Shown one piece after another: positions 1 through 6,030 of a stretch of 11,887 nt of DNA; the first letter of the stretch is position 1, and every line of letters begins with the position of its first letter. The translations under genes and the position numbers were made by a program. Below the pieces are notes generated by a model that saw only the letters and a program-made list of their open reading frames with translations, was not told the origin of the DNA and made no database searches. The stretch comes from Methanobacteriota archaeon (GTDB taxonomy: Archaea; Halobacteriota; Methanomicrobia; Methanomicrobiales; Methanomicrobiaceae), in the NCBI GenBank assembly GCA_023396365.1, contig JAEWWL010000017.1:1-11887 (forward strand), read 5' to 3'.

Positions 1-1
1 T

Positions 2-127
2 ATCGAAGAAGAAGACAGAGGCATTGCAATTGGAAAAGGCGGAAAAAATATTTTCAAAGCCAATAAATTAGCTGAACGCCAGCATGATATTGTAAGTGTT
101 CAGATAATTACAGAAGAAAACCAGTAA
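2..127 (+). CDS. nusA: NusA-like archaeal transcription factor, KH domain (3' end only)
   Basis: Only the last 41 codons are present; the gene enters from the left edge and stops at TAA 125-127. The visible protein has the KH nucleic-acid-binding core: acidic residues, then DRGIAIGKGGKNI with the GKGG (GxxG) loop, then a helix rich in Lys and Ala, ending ITEENQ. This matches my recollection of the C-terminal KH domain of archaeal NusA-like proteins, which are short two-KH proteins. They are normally encoded beside RNA polymerase, L30e and S12 genes and are thought to bind RNA during transcription. Here no ribosomal gene follows; a T-rich stretch comes right after the stop. Another KH protein is possible because only about a quarter of the gene is visible. 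Confidence 0.72.
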   Translation: MEEEDRGIAIGKGGKNIFKANKLAERQHDIVSVQIITEENQ

Positions 128-160
128 TTTTTTTTTTATTTTTTTTATATTTAATTATTT
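127..160 (+). terminator. Oligo-T terminator after nusA-like gene
   Basis: Directly after the TAA there are two T runs (nine Ts at 128-137 with the bases around them, eight more after an A-T break), then further AT-rich sequence. There is no strong stem before them. Archaeal termination commonly uses U-rich tracts without a hairpin, so this probably ends the upstream transcript. It would also separate that transcript from the ech operon. Confidence 0.6.
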
Positions 161-326
161 ATTGCCTGCCGGCAGCAGATCAAAATTTGTTAGTTGTTGA
201 ATTTTAAATTTTAATCTCAGGCTATAATTTTCAGCCTTAATTTCCGGACTTGGCAATCGTTAATTTTTTGGTTTCAGATTATTTTTTGCAATTTTTTCGC
301 GCCGGAATACAGAAGACAATTTTTCA

Positions 327-377
327 GGTTATTGGGCAAAACATGCATTTTGTTATGCATGCAATTCTCAAATAACC
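327..377. repeat. Nested inverted repeat (possible operator or cruciform)
   Basis: The inner arms CATGCAT (342-348) and ATGCATG (355-361) are perfect complements around a 6-nt loop, TTTGTT. Outside them a second perfect 7-bp pair, GGTTATT (327-333) and AATAACC (371-377), encloses the first. The stretch between the two tiers can pair only partly. The element lies 110-160 bp upstream of the echA start, upstream of the TATA-like candidates. It could be a regulator-binding site for the ech operon or, if transcribed, an RNA hairpin. Confidence 0.55.
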
Positions 378-398
378 GTGTGAAATGGTTTTTTTTTC

Positions 399-457
399 TT
401 AAAATATTGTTTAATCAGGAAAATCCGTGACTGAGTTCGATTGTAAATGATAAATAG
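399..457 (+). promoter_or_regulatory. Candidate promoter elements for the ech operon
   Basis: Two AT-rich TATA-like elements precede echA: TTAAAATATT at 399-408 and GATAAATAG at 450-457. Archaeal transcription usually starts about 25 nt after the TATA centre. That would give leaders of roughly 60 nt from the first element and 10-15 nt from the second. Neither has a clear purine-rich BRE; a run of eight Ts lies just before the first. I cannot choose between them from sequence alone. Confidence 0.35.
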
Positions 458-489
458 TGTCAATATAAACCAATAAATCAGAGTGGTAT

Positions 490-2418
490 ATGTTGGATTT
501 ACTGGTATTCTTAATTCTCTTTCCGCTTATTGCAGCAGTTCTTATGCTGATTCTGCCTGGCGGCGGATACAGGGATGCGGCTATAAAAATATCTGCCCTT
601 ATAACGGCAGCCGCATCGGTATGCCTTTTTGTTTTTACATTTGACAAAGGCACTTTATTTTTAACCATTGGTTCTGAACTGGTTGAAAATATTATCCTTC
701 TGGCTGAAATAGCAGTTGCCCTGTTTATTATTGCAATAAGCTTAAAGTTTAAAAAATATTTAATTGCAGTCCTTGCAGTTGTACAGACTGTAATTATTTT
801 GTACGCGGAAAAATTCGCATCTGTCGAGACAATCCTTTCACAAGAGCTTTTTGCTGATGAATTTTCAGTAATAATGGCTCTTATAATAGGCATCATCGGA
901 AGTCTGATATGCCTGTACTCCGTCGGCTACATGAAAGGGTATCATGAAAAACACACTGATGTTAAGGACAACAGAAAATTATTCTTCTTTTTGATGTTTT
1001 TGTTCCTCTCAGCGATGTTTGGCGTGGTGTTTTCAAATCACATTGTCTGGCTGTTTTTCTTCTGGGAGATTACAACACTCTGTTCATTCCTTTTAATCGG
1101 GTATGCAGGGGATGAAATTTCATGGAAAAATGCTTTCTGGGCGCTTTTGCTAAACACCATCGGCGGAGTCGGCTTTTCAGGCGCAATACTTTTCATACTT
1201 GTATATTCAGGAAACGGCGAATTCATATATCTTAATAATTTAATAGCCGCAGGACCTGTATTTGCAATGATTCCGGCAGCACTGATAGCGTTTGCAGGCC
1301 TTACAAAGTCTGCACAGCTTCCTTTTTCGTCATGGCTTGTCGGCGCAATGGTTGCACCAACTCCTGTATCAGCGCTTCTTCACTCAAGCACAATGGTAAA
1401 GGCCGGTGTTTATGTAATCGTAAGATTTGCACCGGTATTTGAGATGAGTTTAATAGGCGCTATAATATCACTCATCGGAGGAGTTACATTTCTGCTTGCC
1501 TCTGCAATTGCAATCGGGCAGAGCAATGCCAAAAAAGTTCTTGCCTACTCAACTATTGCAAACTTAGGTCTTGTAGTTGCCTGTGCCGGAATCGGAACCC
1601 AGGAAGCAGTCTGGGCTGCAATTCTACTGATAATATTCCACGCTGTTGCAAAGTCGCTGTTATTTCTTGCAGTGGGAAGTGTTGAACACAAAAAGCACTC
1701 CCGTGATATTGAGGATATGTCAGGGCTCATCGCAACGATGCCAAAGGTATCCGTAATGATGCTTATTGGAATTGCAGGAATGTTTCTGGCGCCTTTTGGA
1801 ATGCTTATCTCAAAGTGGGCGACAATCCATGCATTTGTAAATGCCATGCCGCCTTTTGGAATGCTGCTTATTGCAATAATTGCATATGGAAGCGGAATTA
1901 CAGTATTCTTCTGGGCAAAGTGGATGGGAAAACTAATAGAGGTAAAAGGCAAAAGCTCGCCTGAAAAAAGAGAGGCTACAAAACCCGAGATGTTTACACT
2001 CTACAGCCTGTCAGGACTTACAGTTATTGTATGTCTTTTATTCCCGCTGATATCTGTATTTATGATTGAGCCTTATTTAAGCGGGGTTTATGGAAGTGTC
2101 TCAGGGCTTTTAAGCCTCAACAATATTTTAATAATGCTTATGATGCTTGTATTAATTCTGGTTCTTCCGCTTACGATAGGAGTTCTGGGCAGGGGAAAGA
2201 CACTTGCATCACAGTATATGGGTGCAAGACCTGCTGTAATGGGTCAGAGCTTTTCAGGAAGCATGGGCGTTACAAGAGAGGTTACACTCTCCAATTATTA
2301 CATGGAGGAGTACTTCGGTGAAGAGAAGCTTTCAAAAACAGGAGTCATTTTAACAGTTATACTTCTTGGAGCTTTATTTGCAGCTGCTGCTCTTGTTTTA
2401 TCCGGGATGGTGATCTGA
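490..2418 (+). CDS. echA: Ech hydrogenase subunit A, NuoL/antiporter-like membrane subunit
   Basis: This is the large proton- or sodium-translocating membrane subunit of an energy-converting [NiFe] hydrogenase, homologous to NuoL and Mrp-type antiporter subunits. The 642-residue protein is almost entirely hydrophobic helices, with a Proton_antipo_M-like core from about residue 125 to 470. Charged residues expected for the ion path are present: E193 in FWEITTLCSF, K273 in LTKSAQLPFSSWL, H298 and K304 in LLHSSTMVKAG, and K388 in HAVAKSLLFL. A hydrophilic segment around 484-500 and a final helix at about 617-640 complete it. Length fits EchA of Methanosarcina (about 630). The ATG at 490 has only a weak Shine-Dalgarno-like GAGTGGT at 481-487. 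It is the first gene of a six-gene operon and ends 2 bp before echB. Confidence 0.93.
   Translation: MLDLLVFLILFPLIAAVLMLILPGGGYRDAAIKISALITAAASVCLFVFTFDKGTLFLTIGSELVENIILLAEIAVALFIIAISLKFKKYLIAVLAVVQTVIILYAEKFASVETILSQELFADEFSVIMALIIGIIGSLICLYSVGYMKGYHEKHTDVKDNRKLFFFLMFLFLSAMFGVVFSNHIVWLFFFWEITTLCSFLLIGYAGDEISWKNAFWALLLNTIGGVGFSGAILFILVYSGNGEFIYLNNLIAAGPVFAMIPAALIAFAGLTKSAQLPFSSWLVGAMVAPTPVSALLHSSTMVKAGVYVIVRFAPVFEMSLIGAIISLIGGVTFLLASAIAIGQSNAKKVLAYSTIANLGLVVACAGIGTQEAVWAAILLIIFHAVAKSLLFLAVGSVEHKKHSRDIEDMSGLIATMPKVSVMMLIGIAGMFLAPFGMLISKWATIHAFVNAMPPFGMLLIAIIAYGSGITVFFWAKWMGKLIEVKGKSSPEKREATKPEMFTLYSLSGLTVIVCLLFPLISVFMIEPYLSGVYGSVSGLLSLNNILIMLMMLVLILVLPLTIGVLGRGKTLASQYMGARPAVMGQSFSGSMGVTREVTLSNYYMEEYFGEEKLSKTGVILTVILLGALFAAAALVLSGMVI
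2409..2415 (+). promoter_or_regulatory. Shine-Dalgarno site of echB inside echA
   Basis: GGTGATC lies 5 nt before the echB ATG and overlaps the last codons of echA, whose TGA follows immediately. It complements the archaeal 16S rRNA 3' end well, supports the start at 2421 and suggests translational coupling of echA and echB. Confidence 0.7.
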
Positions 2419-2420
2419 GA

Positions 2421-3293
2421 ATGGTTTTGGAAAATGTAGCCGGATATCCGTTTATTGGTGCACTGTTATTTGTAATCCTTGCTCCGTTTGCCGGCGCAGT
2501 AATAACAGGTCTTGACAGAAAGCTTACTGCAAGAATGCAGGGAAGAGTCGGCCCGCCCGTTCTTCAGCCTTTATATGATATATTCAAGCTCTTTGAAAAG
2601 GAGAATATGGTTGTTCACAGATCGCAGAACTTCTGGATTTTTTGCTATCTTGTCTTTATAATAATAACAGGAGTTTTGTTCTTTGCAGGCAGTGACATTC
2701 TGCTTGTAATATTTGCAATGACTCTTGCACATGTGTTTTTAATACTTGGTGCATATTCGGCAGGCTCTCCCTATTCGCATATTGGTGCTGAAAGAGAGCT
2801 TATTCAGCTCATGGCTGTTGAACCGATGATTATTATTGCAGCCGTCGGTCTTTTTGAGGTGGCAAAATCATTTGATACATCTGTAATTGTTCACAATGCC
2901 TTTGCACCGGTTTTGTATCTTCCCGGAATTTTTCTTGGAATGGTCTATATACTTACAGTTAAGCTTAGGAAATCACCATTTGATCTGTCAACATCGCATC
3001 ATGCACACCAGGAGCTTGTAAAGGGTCTTACAACAGAATTTTCAGGCTCAACACTTGCAATGACTGAGATTGCCCATTTATATGAACTTGTATTCATCCT
3101 GGGGTTCTTATTCCTCTTCTTTGGAATGGCAGCGCCTGCTCTTGGAATTGCAGTGCTTATCATCGTATATTTCCTTGAAATTTACGTGGACAATGCGACA
3201 ACAAGGGTAAAATGGCAGTTTGCCCTGAAAAGCTGCTGGGCAGCAACTGCTTTGCTTGGTGTACTGAATCTGCTTGCCCTGTATCTGATTTGA
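2421..3293 (+). CDS. echB: Ech hydrogenase subunit B, NuoH-like membrane subunit
   Basis: EchB is the NuoH-like membrane subunit that connects the hydrophilic hydrogenase arm to the ion-pumping EchA. The protein has 290 residues and about eight hydrophobic helices. Family signature loops are clear: ARMQGRVGPPVLQPLYDIFK at 37-56, GAERELIQLMAVEP at 122-135 in the acidic loop, and SPFDLSTSHHAHQELVKG at 185-202 followed by TTEFSG. These match the NuoH/HycD/EchB loops lining the quinone-like cavity and the proton entry path. Start ATG 2421 is supported by GGTGATC just upstream. It sits 2 bp after echA and 7 bp before echC. Confidence 0.94.
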   Translation: MVLENVAGYPFIGALLFVILAPFAGAVITGLDRKLTARMQGRVGPPVLQPLYDIFKLFEKENMVVHRSQNFWIFCYLVFIIITGVLFFAGSDILLVIFAMTLAHVFLILGAYSAGSPYSHIGAERELIQLMAVEPMIIIAAVGLFEVAKSFDTSVIVHNAFAPVLYLPGIFLGMVYILTVKLRKSPFDLSTSHHAHQELVKGLTTEFSGSTLAMTEIAHLYELVFILGFLFLFFGMAAPALGIAVLIIVYFLEIYVDNATTRVKWQFALKSCWAATALLGVLNLLALYLI

Positions 3294-3300
3294 GGTCCTG

Positions 3301-3747
3301 ATGAAAATGTCATACTTAACAAAATCCCCCTGGATAATACACTACGATGCATCGAGCTGCAACGGCTGTGATATTGAGGTTCTTGCATGCCTGACACCTC
3401 TTTATGATGTCGAGCGCTTTGGAATATTAAATACCGGAAATCCCAAGCATGCTGATATTTTTGTGGTTACCGGGGGTGTGAATGAGCAGAACCGGCAGGT
3501 CATTAAAAATATCTATGATCAGATGCCAAAGCCCAATGTTGTTGTCGGAGTCGGTATCTGTGCATGCTCAGGCGGGGTATTTCGCGAGTGCTATAATATC
3601 TGCGGCGGAGTCGGGGAGGTGATTCCGGTTGATGTATATGTTCCGGGATGTGCAGCACGCCCCGAGCAGATAATTGACGGCATCGTAAAGGCTCTTGGAA
3701 TTTTAGATGAGAAAAGAAAAGCACTTGTCAAGGGAGGCGATCTTTAA
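3301..3747 (+). CDS. echC: Ech hydrogenase subunit C, [NiFe] small subunit (NuoB-like)
   Basis: EchC is the small subunit that carries the proximal [4Fe-4S] cluster next to the NiFe site. It passes electrons between EchE and EchF on the cytoplasmic side. In 148 residues it has C20-N-G-C23-D, then C87 or C89 in GICACSGGVF, and C117 in PGCAARPEQI, the four-cysteine ligand pattern of NuoB-type subunits. The GGVN stretch at 58-61 and the VYVPGC turn are also typical. Two ATGs lie close together, at 3301 and 3307. The Shine-Dalgarno GAGGT at 3292-3296 is 4 nt from the first and 10 nt from the second, so either may be used; I keep 3301. Its stop directly abuts the echD start. Confidence 0.93.
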   Translation: MKMSYLTKSPWIIHYDASSCNGCDIEVLACLTPLYDVERFGILNTGNPKHADIFVVTGGVNEQNRQVIKNIYDQMPKPNVVVGVGICACSGGVFRECYNICGGVGEVIPVDVYVPGCAARPEQIIDGIVKALGILDEKRKALVKGGDL

Positions 3748-4227
3748 ATGGCAATTGAAGAGCAGAAATTAACTGAAATAAATGCCGGCGATCTGACTGG
3801 GAATGTAAAGGAGATGTCTGATAAGGGCTATCGTCTTGTTCAGATTGGCTGCGGCAAATTCGGGGATATATTTGAGATAAACTACTCCTTTGAAAAAGAC
3901 TATTCATTTGAAAACCTCCGCATAAAAGTAGTGGAGGGAGAAAAAGTTCCAAGCATCTCGGATATTTACTGGGGATCTTTCATATACGAAAACGAGATGC
4001 ATGACCTCTTTGGAATTGAAGTTACAGGAATGAATCTTGACTTTAAGGGACATCTTATAGTAACATCGATAAAAGCCCCATTTAATGTAAAAAATGTAAC
4101 AAAAGTTAAATCCGGTGCAAAAAAGGAATTGCCAGAAAAAGACGGAGAGGAGAAGAAGCTGCCTGAAAAAAATGTTAAGAATGAAACTTCGGGTGATGCA
4201 GAAAAAAAAAGAGGAGGCCTTCTATAA
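3748..4227 (+). CDS. echD: Ech hydrogenase subunit D, NuoC-like, with charged C-terminal tail
   Basis: EchD corresponds to the NuoC 30-kDa subunit, a structural partner of the large subunit without metal ligands. The NuoC core occupies about residues 1-115, with the signature IYWGSFIYENEMHDLFGIEV at 73-92 (W75, E83, D86, FGI). From about residue 116 to 159 the protein changes to a lysine- and glutamate-rich, low-complexity tail. It contains two 10-residue units, KKELPEKDGE at 125-134 and EKKLPEKNVK at 135-144, and is probably disordered. The core alone would be a normal length, so the tail looks like a lineage-specific addition. Shine-Dalgarno GGAGGCGAT (3733-3741) lies in the end of echC, and the ATG follows echC's TAA with no gap. 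Confidence 0.88.
   Translation: MAIEEQKLTEINAGDLTGNVKEMSDKGYRLVQIGCGKFGDIFEINYSFEKDYSFENLRIKVVEGEKVPSISDIYWGSFIYENEMHDLFGIEVTGMNLDFKGHLIVTSIKAPFNVKNVTKVKSGAKKELPEKDGEEKKLPEKNVKNETSGDAEKKRGGLL
4120..4179 (+). repeat. 30-bp in-frame duplication in the echD tail
   Basis: Codons 125-134 and 135-144 of echD encode two similar decapeptides sharing K, LPEK and an Asp/Asn at the same places. The codons differ at several third positions, so the duplication is old or under protein-level constraint. It accounts for much of the charged C-terminal extension. Confidence 0.5.
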
Positions 4228-5307
4228 ATGACTAAAAGAACAGTTGTTCCTTTTGGTCCGCAGCATCCTGTTTTGCCCGAGCCCATACACATTGATCTCG
4301 TTTTGGAAGACGAGCATGTAGTTGAGGCTATACCATCAATCGGATATGTTCACCGCGGACTTGAAAAGCTTGTTGAGAAGAGGGACTACAAGGACTTTGT
4401 CTATATTGCAGAGCGTATATGCGGCATCTGCAGCTTCATTCACAGTGTGGGATACTGTCAGGGCATTGAAAATATTATGGGAGTTGAAGTTCCAAAAAGA
4501 GCACAGTACTTGCGAACAGTCTGGTCTGAATATTCAAGGCTTCACAGCCATCTGCTATGGCTTGGGCTTTTTGCGGATTCAATGGGCTTTGAAAATTTGT
4601 TTATGGACTCATGGAGAATCCGTGAAAAAATTCTTGACGCAATGGAGGAGACCACAGGCGGGCGTGTCATACAGGGCTCATGCAAGGTGGGCGGTGTCAG
4701 AAGAGACATTACAGACTCAAAGCTTAGGGAGATGGCAAAGGATTTGGATATTCTCTCGCCTGAAATAGAAGATCTCTGTCATGTATTCTTTGATGACAAA
4801 TCTGTCATCCACAGAACACGGGGTGTCGGAGTTCTGTCAAAAGATGATGCATACAAACTCGGTGCCGTAGGTCCGACAGGAAGAGGAAGCGGAGTTTGTA
4901 TTGACATCAGAAAAACAGGATATATCGCATACAATGAGCTTGATTTTTCGCCTGTCGTTGAAACCGGCGGTGACTGCCATTCAAGATGTGCTGTAAGGGC
5001 AAAGGAGCTTTTGCAGTCGATTGATATTATTAAACAGGCCGCAGATGCAATTCCTGCCGGAGATATTGATGTAAAGGTAAAAGGCAATCCTGACGGCGAA
5101 TACTTCTCAAGGGTTGAACAGCCGCGTGGTGAGTGCATTCATTACATAAAAGCAAACGGAACAAAAAACATTCTTCGTGAACGTGTGAGAACACCAACAC
5201 TTACAAACATTCCGCCGCTTGTAAAGATGCTTGCGGGATGCGAGATGGCGGATGTGCCTGTGATTGTTCTCTCAATTGACCCGTGCATCGGGTGTGCGGA
5301 GAGGTGA
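4228..5307 (+). CDS. echE: Ech hydrogenase subunit E, [NiFe] catalytic large subunit
   Basis: EchE holds the NiFe active site where H2 is made or oxidised; it is homologous to NuoD. Both metal-binding pairs are intact in the 359 residues: R63-I-C65-G-I-C68 near the N terminus and D351-P-C353-I-G-C356 at the very end. The N-terminal FGPQHPVLPEP and the YVHRGLEKL segment (40-48) are typical of the NuoD/hydrogenase fold. The protein ends only three residues after the last Cys (AER), so it has no C-terminal peptide of the kind removed by maturation proteases in many [NiFe] hydrogenases. This agrees with my recollection of Methanosarcina EchE. The ATG directly follows the echD TAA, and GAGGAGG at 4211-4217 is its ribosome-binding site. 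Confidence 0.95.
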   Translation: MTKRTVVPFGPQHPVLPEPIHIDLVLEDEHVVEAIPSIGYVHRGLEKLVEKRDYKDFVYIAERICGICSFIHSVGYCQGIENIMGVEVPKRAQYLRTVWSEYSRLHSHLLWLGLFADSMGFENLFMDSWRIREKILDAMEETTGGRVIQGSCKVGGVRRDITDSKLREMAKDLDILSPEIEDLCHVFFDDKSVIHRTRGVGVLSKDDAYKLGAVGPTGRGSGVCIDIRKTGYIAYNELDFSPVVETGGDCHSRCAVRAKELLQSIDIIKQAADAIPAGDIDVKVKGNPDGEYFSRVEQPRGECIHYIKANGTKNILRERVRTPTLTNIPPLVKMLAGCEMADVPVIVLSIDPCIGCAER

Positions 5308-5308
5308 T
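5300..5308 (+). promoter_or_regulatory. Shine-Dalgarno site that fixes the echF start
   Basis: AGAGGTGAT overlaps the echE TGA stop (5305-5307) and lies 6 nt before ATG 5315. This favours 5315 over a longer reading from the TTG at 5264, which would overlap echE by 44 bp and add 17 residues unlike the family. Confidence 0.75.
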
Positions 5309-5314
5309 TTTCAA

Positions 5315-5701
5315 ATGAAATTATTTGCTATATCCAAAACAATTTTTAAAAGGCTGATAAAAGGGCCCAGTACAATCCGCTATCCAAAAGAGCCTGCAAA
5401 AAGATATGAGGGCTCAAGAGGTCAGGTTTGTATTATAATAGAGGACTGCATATACTGCGGTCTTTGCAGCAGGCACTGCCCGTCTGATGCAATATCTGTA
5501 AGCAAGCCTGAAAGGACATGGACAATAGACAGATTCAGGTGCATCTCCTGCAACTCCTGCGTGGAGACATGCCCGAAGAACTGCCTGCACTTAAATAATG
5601 TATATCATGAGCCTGTCTTAAACGGCCCTCTTTTGGAAAGCTTTACCGGGCCTGAAATTGCCGCTGAAAATACAGCTGAAACTGCTGCTCAAAGTGAATA
5701 A
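5315..5701 (+). CDS. echF: Ech hydrogenase subunit F, 2x[4Fe-4S] polyferredoxin subunit (NuoI-like)
   Basis: EchF is the electron-input subunit that exchanges electrons with soluble ferredoxin. The 128-residue protein has two classical cluster motifs: C45-IY-C48-GL-C51-SRH-C55-P and C76-IS-C79-NS-C82-VET-C86-P, as in NuoI and EchF. The N-terminal 40 residues are basic (FKRLIKGPSTIRYP), consistent with docking on the membrane arm. The last 15 residues are rich in Ala and Glu and probably flexible. The start is set by the Shine-Dalgarno at 5300-5308. It is the last gene of the operon; a convergent gene ends 21 bp downstream. Confidence 0.94.
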   Translation: MKLFAISKTIFKRLIKGPSTIRYPKEPAKRYEGSRGQVCIIIEDCIYCGLCSRHCPSDAISVSKPERTWTIDRFRCISCNSCVETCPKNCLHLNNVYHEPVLNGPLLESFTGPEIAAENTAETAAQSE

Positions 5702-5736
5702 AAAAAGTTTGATTTAAAAATTTCATTTATATTTTT
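5700..5736. terminator. Overlapping convergent terminators of ech operon and minus-strand cluster
   Basis: For the + strand, TTTCATTTATATTTTT at 5721-5736 is the first T-rich tract after echF; it lies mostly within the last codons of the opposing gene. For the - strand, the seven As at 5700-5706 read as seven Us and overlap the echF stop. No stable stem is visible. The two transcripts probably overlap slightly at their 3' ends. Confidence 0.45.
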
Positions 5737-5989
5737 CAAGAAGGCTTGTTACTACAGCTGACCATTCTTCGATATGCGTTCCGGGAACAGGCTCTCCTTC
5801 TGGCATCATATTAACAGGAATAAGTGCTGCATCGCCAAGTGTTTTTGATATTTTTTTTCTTATGCATTCACTGTTAAGCTCACTCTCACAGTAATGGAGA
5901 GCACGCTCTTTCAGATTATTATTTGCTCCAAATTCAGGACCATATTTTTTTAAAAAAGGGCAGCTGTCATAATTAAGACATCTTGGCAT
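5723..5989 (-). CDS. Small four-cysteine protein, function unknown
   Basis: The 88-residue protein starts MPRCLNYDSCPFLKKYG and has cysteines at 4, 10, 34 and 42. The order is C-x5-C-P-F near the start, then a YC and EC-x-R pair, then a segment with LGDAALIPVNMMPEGEP. It resembles, from memory, short proteins in bacteria and archaea with the pattern CPFF...YC...C.RY...lG...VP..l.P. In those the cysteines are likely to bind a metal or an FeS cluster, but no function is established to my knowledge. The start ATG at 5987-5989 has only a purine-rich stretch (GAAAGAAAA) upstream. It lies 41 bp after the photolyase on the same strand and may be cotranscribed with it. Confidence 0.75.
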   Translation of the reverse strand: MPRCLNYDSCPFLKKYGPEFGANNNLKERALHYCESELNSECIRKKISKTLGDAALIPVNMMPEGEPVPGTHIEEWSAVVTSLLEKYK

Positions 5990-6030
5990 AATTTTCTTTC
6001 GTAACTAAGATCAGATAAAACTTTCCAACG

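Larger units (their letters stand above)
128..489. other. Long AT-rich gap before the ech operon, no gene seen
   Basis: I find no convincing coding sequence here on either strand. After the T runs there are small inverted repeats: the perfect 10-bp palindrome CTGCCGGCAG at 166-175 and AGGCT/AGCCT around a 9-nt loop at 219-237. A nested inverted repeat at 327-377 is listed separately. The last 90 bp hold several TATA-like elements ahead of echA. The gap is much longer than the spacing anywhere else in the window except at divergent promoters. A small RNA or a long leader is possible, but nothing in the sequence proves it. Confidence 0.5.

Noticed and set aside
166..175. CTGCCGGCAG palindrome as an intrinsic hairpin terminator
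   Set aside because: It has no proper loop and is followed by mixed sequence, not a U tract; the T runs lie before it.
411..896. Minus-strand open frame opposite the start of echA
   Set aside because: It lies opposite a well-supported gene, has no recognisable domain, and its composition is what the complement of a hydrophobic coding sequence gives.
490..2418. echA as a Complex I or Fpo/Mrp subunit
   Set aside because: NuoL-like on its own, but the following genes include an intact NiFe-binding large subunit, so the six-gene set is Ech, not Fpo or Mrp.
3966..4292. Minus-strand open frame opposite echD and echE
   Set aside because: Rich in Ser, Phe and Leu as the complement of a Lys/Glu-rich sequence; a shadow of echD with no independent support.
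5264..5314. A longer echF beginning at TTG 5264
   Set aside because: It would overlap echE by 44 bp and add residues not seen in the family. ATG 5315 has a strong Shine-Dalgarno site at the right distance.
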